A stretch of 64,000 nucleotides of DNA from Pelagomonas calceolata (GCA_918797485.1 CAKKNE010000002.1:1206501-1270500), one strand, 5' to 3'. Shown: positions 1 through 9,251, counted from the first letter of the stretch. The notes: a model not told the origin generated them from the letters alone. A program made the numbers and translations.

Positions 1-429
1 ATCATTCGGGGCTGGCTCGACGCTTATGACTTTGATCTCCGGGAGCGCCTCGGTGCGCGCCTGATGAACTCTGCCTATTGCGAGGGTAAAGCGGTGCCTC
101 TGTTCCGCATCTGTTTTCGGACTGGCCATTATGCGGGCCTCGTTGGCACGCCAATGACGCTGGAGAAAGTGTCGAAGTTGCTGCTTCCGGCGTCGCCGCA
201 AGACGCCAAGCCCACTCCCTCCGAGATAGACGCCGCCCTGCGGGATCGAGCCTTCACGCCGACTATGCTGGCGTGCCTCCACGCCTCGCTGGATTTGCCG
301 GCCGACGCGAGTACGACCGAGTTCCTCGGCGCCGTGTACGACGCGGCGGTCGAGGCGGGCGTCAACCCCATGCCCTCCATGACAGTCGGAGAATACATGA
401 ACTGGACGCCGCCGCCGCCGCGGGAGTAA
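1..429 (+). CDS. C-terminal part of an unknown protein (5' end outside window)
   Basis: The reading frame is open from the first base and ends at TAA 427-429, giving at least 142 residues with no in-frame stop. An internal ATG at 64 exists, but the frame upstream (IIRGWLDAYDFDLRERLGARL) looks coding, so I treat the gene as entering from the left. The C-terminal half is acidic and alanine-rich, predicted helical, and ends in a Pro run followed by Arg-Glu. I recognise no domain and assign no function. Its stop lies only 14 bp from the stop of the convergent SWIB gene, the tight tail-to-tail packing seen elsewhere in the window. Confidence 0.6.
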   Translation: MIRGWLDAYDFDLRERLGARLMNSAYCEGKAVPLFRICFRTGHYAGLVGTPMTLEKVSKLLLPASPQDAKPTPSEIDAALRDRAFTPTMLACLHASLDLPADASTTEFLGAVYDAAVEAGVNPMPSMTVGEYMNWTPPPPRE

Positions 430-442
430 ATTATATGTGAAC

Positions 443-1645
443 TTACTCCTCCTCCCCCCCCTCGAAGTGCTTCTTGATGTGCTTCGCCAGCTGGAACATT
501 TCGAACCGCTCGACCCCAAACAACGCTTTGAGCTTATCATCACAGACGATGATGCGCTTGTTCGACGGGTCGCTCTGCAAATTATTGGCCTTGATGTGCG
601 CCCAGAAGATTTTTGACAAAGTAAATCTATTGTTCGTCTCGACGCCCGCGAACTCCGCCAGCGCCGCCGACCCTTTGTACTGCGCCGCGGGTTTCGGATA
701 GGCCTTCTTCTTCTTCTTCTTCGGCTGCTCGTCACTCTCTTCATCGTCAGACGGCTCTCGTTGCTTCTTCTTTTTTTTGGGAGCTTTCGGCTTGGTCGCC
801 TCGCCATCTTTAAAAATATGTTGACCGAGTAACTTGGACATGCCAAAGCCCGTGACCTTATCCCTCTTGAAGACCTTTTTTAGTTTTTCATCGCACAGTA
901 TTTCATTTCTGTTGGCCGGGTTCTGGAGATCATGAGCTTTGATGTACTTCCACAGGAGCTTGACGAGTCGAAAATGGTTCGCTCGGGACACGCCCACGAC
1001 AGCAGACATGTCCTCCGATATGAATGGATGGCGCGGGTCCTCGTCCTCCTCGTCTGGAGCACTTCGCTCTTGGACGCGCTTCGTCACGTGCTCCTTGAAC
1101 CAGTCCTTGTCCTCGCCCGCAATTTCAATACTCAAATCGGAGGCGACCTTCTTGCGCAGCGACTTCATGTTCATCTCGTCGAGGTCGACCTCTTTGAGGA
1201 GGGCGTCGAGGTGCGTGGCGATGCGGGCGCGCAGGGTGGGCGCTTCTGCCGGCTCTGGTGCGGGCTCCGGTGCTTCGGGCGCCGGCGCGGCCGGTGCTTC
1301 CGGTGCCTCGGGCGCCGGCGCGGCGACGGGCGGCGGCGCGGCGGGCTCGGGCGGCGGCGCGGCGGGCTTGGGCGGCGCCGGCGGCGCCGTGTCCATGGGC
1401 GCGGCCGGTGGTGGGGGCGCCGGGGGCGCCGCGGCCGGAGGCTCGGGGTCGGCCGCGGGCGCGGGGGGCGCGGCCGGCGCCGGCGCCGGCGCGGCCGCCG
1501 GCGCCGCGGCCTCGGCCGCCGCGGCGAGCTCGGCCTTGCGCGCGCGCTTGGCCTCCTTCTTGGCCTTGCGTAATTGCTTCTGCTTCTCCTTCTCGTCCAT
1601 CTGGGCACTCTCGAGGCTCGCCTTCATGGCCAGGCGCATGGACAT
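443..1645 (-). CDS. DEK_C / double SWIB domain chromatin protein
   Basis: A 400-residue nuclear protein. Residues 1-40 are basic and helical. Residues about 40-135 are a low-complexity Ala/Pro linker. Residues about 138-200 (starting LRARIATHLDALL) match a DEK C-terminal domain, a small helical fold that binds structured DNA. Two SWIB/MDM2-type domains follow at about 205-285 and 320-396, each with the hydrophobic LxKLLWxYIKxxxLQ helix followed by an N.R.I.CDxKLKxxF strand-turn. Lysine-rich acidic linkers between them carry nuclear localisation-like KKKKK runs. SWIB proteins with this layout occur in plants and protists as SWI/SNF-associated or chromatin-binding factors; the exact partner cannot be read here. 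The start is the first ATG of the frame; a second Met five codons later is possible. Confidence 0.85.
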   Translation of the reverse strand: MSMRLAMKASLESAQMDEKEKQKQLRKAKKEAKRARKAELAAAAEAAAPAAAPAPAPAAPPAPAADPEPPAAAPPAPPPPAAPMDTAPPAPPKPAAPPPEPAAPPPVAAPAPEAPEAPAAPAPEAPEPAPEPAEAPTLRARIATHLDALLKEVDLDEMNMKSLRKKVASDLSIEIAGEDKDWFKEHVTKRVQERSAPDEEDEDPRHPFISEDMSAVVGVSRANHFRLVKLLWKYIKAHDLQNPANRNEILCDEKLKKVFKRDKVTGFGMSKLLGQHIFKDGEATKPKAPKKKKKQREPSDDEESDEQPKKKKKKAYPKPAAQYKGSAALAEFAGVETNNRFTLSKIFWAHIKANNLQSDPSNKRIIVCDDKLKALFGVERFEMFQLAKHIKKHFEGGEEE

Positions 1646-2105
1646 CTTTTTGCGTCGTGGTGCGTGACCCGCTATACGTCTAGATCAAAAAGCCGCGTCG
1701 CGCCGCCGCCGATTTCGGCTGGGAGAGCCTCCTGAGGAGGAACAGTGCGGAGCGCAACTAGTGCTTTCGGGACAGCGAGCACTGGCAGGCCTTGAACCAA
1801 GGAAGACTTGGAGGCCCTGAGAGGACTGTTACTTGCCCAGCGGTCCCGTGGAAACTATTACAGAGACGCCGACCTCCTCGGCCTCGAGCTTCCTAGTGTG
1901 TCTACGCAAACTAGCAAGCCTCGAACGCATTCCTCCACGCGAACCCCCAGACGACTAGCTCCGGACCACTACCAGAGCACGAGAAAAACGAGGCTGCCCC
2001 GCACGCAAACAGAGAGCCGCTGTGGAGGGCAGCAAATCGACGGCCTAAGGACGGCTACAATCGCACCGATCATGAACGCACGACGACGATGAGGCGACGC
2101 CGACG
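1646..2105. other. Divergent intergenic region, 460 bp
   Basis: Separates the divergent SWIB and EGF-like genes and must hold both promoters. It contains a CTAG-bounded element at 1893-1914 and a GAGGCTGCCCC box at 1990-2000. No convincing ORF or RNA gene seen. Confidence 0.5.
1893..1914 (+). promoter_or_regulatory. CTAG-bounded upstream element, copy 1
   Basis: A 22-bp copy of a recurring element: CTAG, then TGTGTCTACGC, a short spacer and a second CTAG. It ends 192 bp before the EGF-like gene's ATG at 2106, the same distance as copies 4 and 7 from their genes. Function is inferred from recurrence and position only. Confidence 0.5.
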
Positions 2106-4406
2106 ATGAGACCGCGGGCAGCCCTCCTCCTGCCACTGGCCGGGGCCATCTGCCCCGACTACGAGACCCTGCCCTACTGCAGCGGCCACGGCGACTGCTC
2201 GATTAGTGGGAGGTGCGACTGCTGGGCCGGCTGGCGAGGTGGAAGTTGTGCGGAGCGGACGTGTCCCATGGGCCGAGCTTGGAGTGATATCGCGACGGCG
2301 ACGGACACCGCGCATGCTATGGCCGAGTGCTCGAACCGAGGTTTGTGTGACCGCACGACGGGGAGATGTGTCTGCGGCGTCGGTTTTGAAGGATCGGCTT
2401 GTCAGAGGATGGGCTGCCAGGGCACGTCGGATGACGGCTTACCGCTGGGTTGTAGCGGCCACGGCGAATGTCTGTCGCTGCGAGATTTGGCGAGGTTTGA
2501 ATACGACAAGTGGTCGCAACGGTTTCTATATGAAACGCCCTGGGACGCCGAGGCGATCTACGGGTGTTTATGTACGTTTCCTTATACCGGTCCCGCGTGC
2601 ACGACGCGGACGTGCCCCGAGGGCGACGATCCACTGACCTCCGGACAGGTCAACGAAGTGCAATTATTGAGCTGTATCGGCTTCGAGGGCAAGATTGTTT
2701 TGAGGTTTGCCGGACAACCGTCCAAGGAAATCGCCTGGGACGCCTCACCAAAAGACGTAGAACGAGCAATAGAAGCCACGGGCACCGCTGTCGGAGACGT
2801 CGTCGTCACCTTCACCAAAAGTGACGCCACCAAACTGTGCTACGCGCCCGAAGCGGACGAGGCGGATATTAACGTGGCCCAGATCGAATTCCGGACGGTC
2901 TTCGGGGACGTGCCTCCCTTGACTTTTGACGAGGCGTCGTCGTCCTTCGAGGGCACGGTCGAGACGAGATCCGTCGCGACGCACGGCGAGCTGGCTGTGT
3001 TGCGAGCTACCGACGGGCAATATGCCGCAGCCGTGCAAGCGACGAAAGAACGAGCAGCGTGTGCCGGACGAGGTCTCTGCGAGGAAGAAGAGGGCGAATG
3101 CGCCTGCTTCACGTCGAACTTCGAGCTATTCACGTCGTCCGATCTCTATGGCGGTCCGGGCCTCCACGGGGACTGCGGCCATCCGATGTCCGTCGTGACG
3201 ATGTGCCCCGGCGCCGAGGACGCTCTCTGTTCGGGAAATGGGAACTGTTTGGGACGGTGTCGCGACGGCGACGCCGACGGGCGATGTGTGGAGAGCGAAT
3301 TCTCGAAAGATCTGTTCGACGACGACGCCACGCCTTTCCCGTCGTACCACGCGCCGCGAAAACGGTGGCAGGCGGAAAAGCCCTTCCAGTGCGCGTGCAA
3401 GCAGGGCTGGACGGGCGGCGACTGTTCGCTCATGCTGTGTCCTCGCGCGCCGGCTTGGTTCTCGTATCCCTCGCGAGATGATAAGGCCCACGACGCGCTT
3501 CAGGAGTGCGCGGGCATGGGCGTGTGTGACCGCACGACGGGCATGTGCATGTGTCCTCCTCACTTGACGGGTGCGGCGTGTGAGAGACTCCAGTGTCCCG
3601 GTGCTGATATAAGTGGAGGCTTCCCGTGCAACGGTGTCGGGCGGTGTATGAGTATGAGAGAACTAGCACTACGAGGAGACACCACTGAGGGAAGTCCAGC
3701 ACATCATTTACCGTTCCCGGGCCTAGACTACGGCTTCGCGTACGGGTCAGATAATGATAATGGCCTGACCTGGGACGCGGACCGCATGTACGGCTGCGTC
3801 TGCGACGAGGGCTATGCGGGGTATGACTGTACCGAAAAAGCCTGTCCCACGGGCGACGACCCCGGGACGAGGGATCAATTGAACGAGCTGCAATCGATAG
3901 CCTGCAAGTACACGTCATCTTCAACGGATTTCGCGGGACGGTTCCAGCTCGTTTTTCGGGAGCAGTCGACGGTCTGGTTACCTTATAATTCATCTGCTAC
4001 TCAAATTGAGAAAGCTCTTGAATCATTAACCACTGTGGGGACGCTGAGCGTGACCATCAAACACGCGTCTGGCTATGATAACCCGGGACCCTTGCAAGCG
4101 TGCTACCACAAAGATAACACGCCTACGATCATAGCCGTCCAGTTCGAGACGGAGCACAGCAACGTGCCTCGGATGATGTCTTTGACGGACAGCGTTTCTG
4201 TCAGAGTCTATGCCGACGGCGAGTCGGGCTTTGGGGGGGACGCCACGAGCCACGCGGGCACCACCGAAGAAGAACCCTGCTCGAACCGGGGCCTCTGCGA
4301 CAAGGTCACCGGCCAGTGCACGTGTTTTCATGGGTACGGCATGTCCAATGGACTGGGCGGGCGGGGGACGATCGCGGACTGCGGGTATAAGCTGGAGGTT
4401 GTTTAG
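2106..4406 (+). CDS. Secreted EGF-like repeat protein with internal duplication
   Basis: 766 residues beginning with a short signal peptide (MRPRAALLLPLAGAICPD). The protein is an internal duplication. Residues about 15-365 and 430-766 each hold a pair of EGF-like modules (for example GLCDRTTGRCVCGVGFEGSAC and GVCDRTTGMCMCPPHLTGAC), then a C.CxxGYxGxxC EGF ending in CP.GDDP, then a roughly 110-residue beta-rich segment (L..I.C....F.G...L.F), and a closing EGF-type Cys cluster ending G..ADCG. No transmembrane segment or GPI signal follows, so it is probably secreted to the extracellular matrix or cell covering. EGF/tenascin-like proteins of this layout are common in stramenopile algae and oomycetes, and most are uncharacterised. 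Ligand unknown. Confidence 0.85.
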   Translation: MRPRAALLLPLAGAICPDYETLPYCSGHGDCSISGRCDCWAGWRGGSCAERTCPMGRAWSDIATATDTAHAMAECSNRGLCDRTTGRCVCGVGFEGSACQRMGCQGTSDDGLPLGCSGHGECLSLRDLARFEYDKWSQRFLYETPWDAEAIYGCLCTFPYTGPACTTRTCPEGDDPLTSGQVNEVQLLSCIGFEGKIVLRFAGQPSKEIAWDASPKDVERAIEATGTAVGDVVVTFTKSDATKLCYAPEADEADINVAQIEFRTVFGDVPPLTFDEASSSFEGTVETRSVATHGELAVLRATDGQYAAAVQATKERAACAGRGLCEEEEGECACFTSNFELFTSSDLYGGPGLHGDCGHPMSVVTMCPGAEDALCSGNGNCLGRCRDGDADGRCVESEFSKDLFDDDATPFPSYHAPRKRWQAEKPFQCACKQGWTGGDCSLMLCPRAPAWFSYPSRDDKAHDALQECAGMGVCDRTTGMCMCPPHLTGAACERLQCPGADISGGFPCNGVGRCMSMRELALRGDTTEGSPAHHLPFPGLDYGFAYGSDNDNGLTWDADRMYGCVCDEGYAGYDCTEKACPTGDDPGTRDQLNELQSIACKYTSSSTDFAGRFQLVFREQSTVWLPYNSSATQIEKALESLTTVGTLSVTIKHASGYDNPGPLQACYHKDNTPTIIAVQFETEHSNVPRMMSLTDSVSVRVYADGESGFGGDATSHAGTTEEEPCSNRGLCDKVTGQCTCFHGYGMSNGLGGRGTIADCGYKLEVV

Positions 4407-4543
4407 TCTTCGAGTGCTTTCTTTGCGACCGTGGGGGCGTAGTCGTTGCGAGCCTGAGTGCTCACGTGCCTGAGCTGATCTCTAGAGCTGATCGGGTTTT
4501 TCATTTTTTTCATAGTTATCACAGGGAGGGATGGGCGAGTGCT

Positions 4544-6379
4544 TTAGCCGTGCTCGGCCTTGACCTCAGTCTTGACGCGAGCGCGCCGCGGCCGCTTCCG
4601 CGGCGGCGGCTCCGGGCTCGGCTCGCGCTCCGGCTCTTCTTCTTCCTCTTCCTCGTCGTCGTCGGACTGGATCTCGATGACCTCGTGGTGGCGCGTGATG
4701 CTGTCGAACGCCACGCCTCCTAAATGAGCGACGGCGTAGCCATTAATCAGCACGCGCCGCCCCGGCCGCGGCTCGACCCGCGTCACGCGTAACTTCCTCG
4801 ATCTACCGGTCACACAGAGCATGAACACGCGGACCCCAAACGCATCAGCAAAAGCTTGCAGGAAGATCGTGTGCTGCATCTCGACCACAGCCGCGCCGCG
4901 CCGCGTCGCGAGGCCGCCGCCGCCGAGGCGCCAATCTTTTCGCGACAGCATCACTTCGGCGGCGCCCAGCCGCTTCAATACGACGTTCGGTGATGATGAG
5001 TCGGAGGACTGCTGGACGGATGCCTCGTAGCCCTCCTCGCCGTCCTCTCCTAGACCGCCTACCTCGTCCGGCTCGACCGCCTCGACCTGGACCAGATCTC
5101 CGGCCACGAGCGGCGGCGGATCGTCCTTCAGCGCGAGTGCGTCGTCGTACTTGGCACCAATGCGGACCGATCCCTTGGCCGCGCGGCGGCTCGCCACGAA
5201 GTCGCGCCAGTCCTCATACTCGCGCAGCGGCGATTTGGAGGGCCGGAACAGCTTGCCGTATTCGTCTCCGCACCACTCACCACCGGGGTAAAGCCTCTTG
5301 TCGTTTCCATCCCCGGCCTCGCGCCGCTCGATCTCCTCGATAACAACGTGCTCTACATATTTCGAGAGCTGGTGAGTCCCACAAAGCTGGTGAGATAACG
5401 CGTCGAAAAGACCGCGAGCCTCGCCACATAGCTTGAAGCCCTCGCTCCGGAGCTTGCTGTCGAGCTCAGCCGTCGCCGCCACCGCTCGCGGGGCCCGCGC
5501 GCCGCCGAGGGGCGAGAGCTCGGTGGTCCAGAGGTATGTTGGCGGCTCGGTGATGGCGTAGCCGGCGCGTAGCGCGCTACGCATCTCGCGCGACCGTAAG
5601 CGCGTCGCGTCAATCTCAGCAGTCTGGCCGTCTAGCCAAACCTTCGGCGTCGTCTTAGCGAGATGCAACGCTTCGATCGCCGCGTAGCGGAAGCTGTACG
5701 TCGCAATGGGCGTCGGATCCTTCTCGGTGACGTAGACGTGCCGCGTCGTTGCTCTTTGAGGCGCATCAAATGCCGCGCCCATGCCAAATACGTTCTTCTT
5801 GCCGCCGCCGGCCGCGGCGGCCGTGGTCATGGAACCGGCGTGTCTCGAGACCGTGGCCTGCTTTTGGCGGGGCGGAGCGATCTGCCGGTATACAACAACG
5901 TCGATGCGCCCTTGTTGCGACTGTGGCTCCGCGGCGCCGTAATCGACCACGGCCGGGGCGCCCGGGTCGCGCGCGGCGATGGGCGCGAAACGCATCTTCT
6001 GCTTGTAGCCCGTCCGGCGAGCATTGTCGTCGTAACTGCAGCTGGTGATGCCGGTGGAGGCGTTTACTGCGGGCGGGCTAGGACGATCGATGATTTTTTT
6101 GGAGACCAGGGCGCCGTCCACGTATACTCGGGTCGAGATGTCGTCGCTGCGCGCATTGCCGATGTAGATCTCAAAGTACTGCCCCGCCTCGACGGCAATG
6201 AGGCATTTGGTCTGGCGCGAGCACGCCGTGGTCCGCTCGACCATGTCGGACTTCTCCCGCGGCCGCCGCCGCAGCCACTCCCAGTCCCTCGGCGCCGCGT
6301 CGGCGTCCTGCATTTCCATCACCTTCCGCCCGTCTACGAGAACGTAGCACGAGGTCTGGGAGGCCTGGTCGGCCGGCAT
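4544..6379 (-). CDS. Degenerate OTU-fold protein with tandem SUMO-type motifs
   Basis: 611 residues. Residues about 1-110 are a beta-rich N-terminal module (VEAGQYFEIYIGNA, VYVDGALVSKK) resembling the DUF7918 class, a weak assignment. Residues about 313-555 follow the order of an OTU deubiquitinase: GEARGLFDALSHQLCG aligns with the usual GDGNCLFRALSDQL, VEMQHTIFLQAFADAFGVRV with the mid-domain helix, and AHLGGVAFDSI with the terminal HYxSV strand. The catalytic Cys position is Gly and the terminal His position is Phe, so the fold would be a pseudo-OTU. The C-terminus has a Glu run, a basic nuclear signal (PPPRKRPRRARVK) and two adjacent psi-K-x-E sites (VKTE, VKAE). A nuclear ubiquitin- or SUMO-linked scaffold is an inference. 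Confidence 0.6.
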   Translation of the reverse strand: MPADQASQTSCYVLVDGRKVMEMQDADAAPRDWEWLRRRPREKSDMVERTTACSRQTKCLIAVEAGQYFEIYIGNARSDDISTRVYVDGALVSKKIIDRPSPPAVNASTGITSCSYDDNARRTGYKQKMRFAPIAARDPGAPAVVDYGAAEPQSQQGRIDVVVYRQIAPPRQKQATVSRHAGSMTTAAAAGGGKKNVFGMGAAFDAPQRATTRHVYVTEKDPTPIATYSFRYAAIEALHLAKTTPKVWLDGQTAEIDATRLRSREMRSALRAGYAITEPPTYLWTTELSPLGGARAPRAVAATAELDSKLRSEGFKLCGEARGLFDALSHQLCGTHQLSKYVEHVVIEEIERREAGDGNDKRLYPGGEWCGDEYGKLFRPSKSPLREYEDWRDFVASRRAAKGSVRIGAKYDDALALKDDPPPLVAGDLVQVEAVEPDEVGGLGEDGEEGYEASVQQSSDSSSPNVVLKRLGAAEVMLSRKDWRLGGGGLATRRGAAVVEMQHTIFLQAFADAFGVRVFMLCVTGRSRKLRVTRVEPRPGRRVLINGYAVAHLGGVAFDSITRHHEVIEIQSDDDEEEEEEEPEREPSPEPPPRKRPRRARVKTEVKAEHG

Positions 6380-6756
6380 CTTGAGATCTCGTTGCTCTCT
6401 TGTTCGGTCGCGTCGACGCGGCGGATGTTAATTGGCTCTCACAGGCTCGCAGACTATTTGTTGTCTGCGGCACGACAGGCGATTTGCTTCGCTGCAGCGT
6501 CTCCCACAGCAGATCTGTGGTGACTGCGGGCACCGGCGCACGCTTCCTCGTCCACGCGCAGGCACACAGAGCTTCGCAAAAGCCAAGGCGCAGCCGAGCT
6601 AGCGGCCTGTAACACACTAGGAAAGCAGACCAAAAGCAGCTATACTCGTCGCACGGGTGCTTCCGAGTCCCATTCGTGTGTCTTGGTACGAGAAACGCTT
6701 GCTCTCGTAGTCCTGCGACAGTTGGTTGCGATTACGACAGCTGGTATCCGTGCGAC
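6380..6756. other. Divergent intergenic region, 377 bp
   Basis: Lies between the pseudo-OTU and pseudokinase genes. It carries a CTAG-bounded element at 6599-6620. The ORF of the downstream gene can be extended to 6676, but I place the start at 6757. Otherwise nothing recognisable. Confidence 0.4.
6599..6620 (-). promoter_or_regulatory. CTAG-bounded upstream element, copy 2
   Basis: 22 bp in the inverse orientation to copy 1: CTAGCGGCCTGTAA, CACA, CTAG. It lies 220 bp from the minus-strand start at 6379 and 136 bp from the plus-strand start at 6757. Recurrence is the only evidence of function. Confidence 0.55.
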
Positions 6757-7959
6757 ATGGCTGAGCACTGGGCTGTAACCTACCAGATAGCAGGAGAGGA
6801 GGCGCACGGACTCAATTACGTAGAATTCACCACTAGCACAAGAACACTGCACGCAGCACAGCTTGCACAAAAACTACCGCCACCCCCAGAAAACGCGACT
6901 TGGCATCTCGCGCTGGTCTCGAACGACGCCGGAGACGCGAGGGCGCTCGCACCGACCGACGAACTGTTCTGGTCGCCGGAGCCCCTGCGTGTCGTCGTGG
7001 CCGCTGTCGCGCCCGCGGGCAACGGAGGCGACGACGACGACCGCGCTCTGCCCCCGCCACCGACGACGTCTTCGCCGCAAAAGAACCGGCGAGCGTCGCG
7101 GTGGCTCGCCAAGGGCATAAGCGCGGCCAAGAGCGCGACGGCCGCGGCGGCACGAGTCGTCGACGCGGCCGCCGCGGCGACGGGCGGGACCTTAACTGTC
7201 GGTACGCGCAAGGTGCGCGTCGGAGCTCTGCTTGACGACTCGACGCGACGACGGACCTTCGTCGCACGCGACGTCAAGGCTGCAGAGGAGTTCTCCCTTA
7301 CGTTAGTCGTGTGCGATGGCAAGGACGCACTGCGCGACGTGCGACGGGAGGTGGAGCTGCTAGCGGCGGTCGGGCGCGAGTGCCGGCACTGTCCGATCCT
7401 TGTTGGGCAGAGCATACAGAGGGATGGTCCAAAGATCAGCGTCGCGCTGCTCGGCCGCCCATTCGTCGCGCTAGCGACGGAACGCCTGCCGGGGGCCAGG
7501 ATACCTGTCGTGCTACGGGGCGTCGCGGCGGCGCTCGCACACATGCATAGCCGGGACGTGGCCCTCGGCGACGTCGGCCCGCGCTCGGTAGGCCTCAACC
7601 GCGACGGCGAGGCGCTGCTCGCCGACTTCTCGTGCGCGCGCTCGCCGTGCGCCCACGACACGGCCACGCGCGAGGCGTGCATGGCACTCGCCGCGACGCT
7701 CGTCGACGCGAAGAACCGCCAGTGCCAGGCGCCCGAGGTCGCGTCGTTGAAGCCTGGGGGTCCGCCGGTAGACGCGAGGGCCGACGTGTACGCGTTCGGG
7801 AGCTGGGCGCATCTTGTGGCGACGGGCGCGCCGCCGCGGAACGGCGTCGACAGCGCTCTCCCGGGTCGCCTCGCCGCACTACTCCGGGAGGCGCTCGCGT
7901 CGGACGTCGACGCCCGGCCCGACGCGGCGACGCTTCTCGCGAAGTGCCAGTTGCTGTAA
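6757..7959 (+). CDS. Divergent protein pseudokinase
   Basis: 400 residues from the ATG at 6757 (MAEHWAV). The frame is open to an ATG at 6676, but the extra 27 Cys-rich residues look unnatural. Residues about 1-75 are a compact N-terminal module (SNDAGDARALAPTDELFW). A basic Ala-rich linker follows, then a kinase-like fold from about 145 to 400. The kinase landmarks are eroded: the Ala-x-Lys of strand 3 is absent (FSLTLVVC), HRDLKPEN is replaced by LGDVGPRSV, and DFG reads DFS. The APE (QAPEV), the DVYAFG of helix F and the closing R-P-DA-L helix are preserved. The REVELLAAVG helix resembles the AAK/GAK group. I infer a scaffold pseudokinase without phosphotransfer. Its stop is 13 bp from the convergent WW gene's stop. 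Confidence 0.75.
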   Translation: MAEHWAVTYQIAGEEAHGLNYVEFTTSTRTLHAAQLAQKLPPPPENATWHLALVSNDAGDARALAPTDELFWSPEPLRVVVAAVAPAGNGGDDDDRALPPPPTTSSPQKNRRASRWLAKGISAAKSATAAAARVVDAAAAATGGTLTVGTRKVRVGALLDDSTRRRTFVARDVKAAEEFSLTLVVCDGKDALRDVRREVELLAAVGRECRHCPILVGQSIQRDGPKISVALLGRPFVALATERLPGARIPVVLRGVAAALAHMHSRDVALGDVGPRSVGLNRDGEALLADFSCARSPCAHDTATREACMALAATLVDAKNRQCQAPEVASLKPGGPPVDARADVYAFGSWAHLVATGAPPRNGVDSALPGRLAALLREALASDVDARPDAATLLAKCQLL

Positions 7960-7972
7960 TGTATGTGTCTAG

Positions 7973-9085
7973 TTAGTGCGTCCGCCCCCCGCCCGTGACG
8001 CGGATGGACACGCTCGTCGCCTTGACGAACTCCGCGGACTCCTTCGGCTCGACGAGGAACCGCTCGCCCGTCGTCGACGCCACTTTGCCGTCCCTATACC
8101 GCGTCTGCTTCCGCAGCTCCCGCTTGCCGCCATCCGAGTGGACGATGGGATGGTGCTCCTTGACCTCCTTCTCCATATGGTACTCCTCGAACAGCCGCCG
8201 GCGCTCGTCCTTGGACAGGACGTGGTCGAAGAAGGCGTCGCGCGTGATGACGCGGCCCTTGCGCTCGGACTCCTCGCCGCGCTTCAACGCGTCCAAAGAA
8301 GCTTGGACGAGCGTCTCGGCCGCGACGTTCGCGTCGCCCTTGGCTCGGCGCACGTGCTCCTCGACCAACTCGACGCGCACCGCGGGGAAGACCTCGCGCA
8401 GCGCCGTGACGGCGTCGTCCTGCTTACTCCGCTGCACGGACACGCCGCCCCGCAACGCAACCAAAGCCTTCACGAGGGCTCTCGCTAGCGGCTCCGTCGC
8501 GTCCGCCTCATTCTCATCGTCCGCGAGGAAGGGCGCCGCGGCCTCGACGGCCGTCGCGACCGCGGTCTTCGCGTCGCCGTCACACAATAACTCGGAGAGC
8601 GCCAGCCGCGCGAGGTAGGCGCCCGCGTCCTCGTCCAGATTGAGCGTCTTCTCCAAATCTCGGGCGGCGGCCGCGACGCCGGCGTCCACCGCCGAATCGT
8701 CGTCGCCGTCGCTCGCGTTGTCGAGGGCCTGGGCTTCCGCCGCGAGGCGGTCGACCCACGGCGTGCCGTCGTCGTCGTCGTCGGTTTCCTCGTCCTTTGC
8801 GTTTGGATCGTCCCACTGCGTCACGCCGGACGTGCAGTCGTGCCAGTAGGGTCTTCCGGACTTGGCGTCGATGTAGCGGACCCAGTGGGCGGGCGGCGGC
8901 GGCCGGTCGTCCTTGCCTTCATGGATGCTGCGGGGTTTTGCGTCTTTTGGTTGTGCTGATTGATCTTCTCGGCGCCGTCCGCGGCGGTGCTTCGGTTTCG
9001 AGCTGGCTACTGTCTTTTGTGCTGTGGCTTCCGTCGTCGACGGTCCGGCGTCCGCTGGTTTCGCACGAGCGGTGAGTTCCGCCAT
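7973..9085 (-). CDS. WW domain and CUE-like domain protein
   Basis: 370 residues. The first 60 residues are basic and low complexity. Residues about 66-98 are a WW domain (HWVRYIDAKSGRPYWHDCTSG then VTQWDDPN) with both signature Trp residues and the Pro, expected to bind Pro-rich peptides. An acidic linker with DDDDD and a helical segment follow. At roughly residues 225-260, LREVFPAVRVELVEEHVRRA followed by GDANVAAETLV fits a CUE/UBA-type ubiquitin-binding helix bundle. The C-terminal 90 residues (HHPIVHSDGGKRELRKQTRYRD) are conserved-looking but unassigned. A link to splicing, transcription or ubiquitin signalling is plausible from the domain pair, but no ortholog is recognised. Confidence 0.75.
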   Translation of the reverse strand: MAELTARAKPADAGPSTTEATAQKTVASSKPKHRRGRRREDQSAQPKDAKPRSIHEGKDDRPPPPAHWVRYIDAKSGRPYWHDCTSGVTQWDDPNAKDEETDDDDDGTPWVDRLAAEAQALDNASDGDDDSAVDAGVAAAARDLEKTLNLDEDAGAYLARLALSELLCDGDAKTAVATAVEAAAPFLADDENEADATEPLARALVKALVALRGGVSVQRSKQDDAVTALREVFPAVRVELVEEHVRRAKGDANVAAETLVQASLDALKRGEESERKGRVITRDAFFDHVLSKDERRRLFEEYHMEKEVKEHHPIVHSDGGKRELRKQTRYRDGKVASTTGERFLVEPKESAEFVKATSVSIRVTGGGRTH

Positions 9086-9147
9086 GCTTTAACCTTCGTT
9101 TGCGCTCTTATATGTGGCGGACGCGAGCGCCGCTTTTTGTGGATTAT

Positions 9148-9169
9148 CTAGCGGCCTGTAAGACACTAG
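9148..9169 (-). promoter_or_regulatory. CTAG-bounded upstream element, copy 3
   Basis: 22 bp: CTAGCGGCCTGTAAGACA then CTAG. It sits in a 166-bp divergent promoter, 63 bp from the minus start at 9085 and 83 bp from the plus start at 9252. It differs from copy 2 at one base. A GGCTGCCCCG box follows at 9191-9200. Confidence 0.6.
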
Positions 9170-9251
9170 GAATAACGCAGCGCAAGCCAGGGCTGCCCCG
9201 ATTATCACGCTTGAACGCGCATTGCTGCCAAACGGATAAGAGCGGCGCGCC

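Noticed and set aside
1171-1683. ORFs on both strands over the Ala/Pro linker of the SWIB gene
   Set aside because: All are frame shadows of the GCC/CCG repeat; the SWIB and DEK_C domains fix the true frame.
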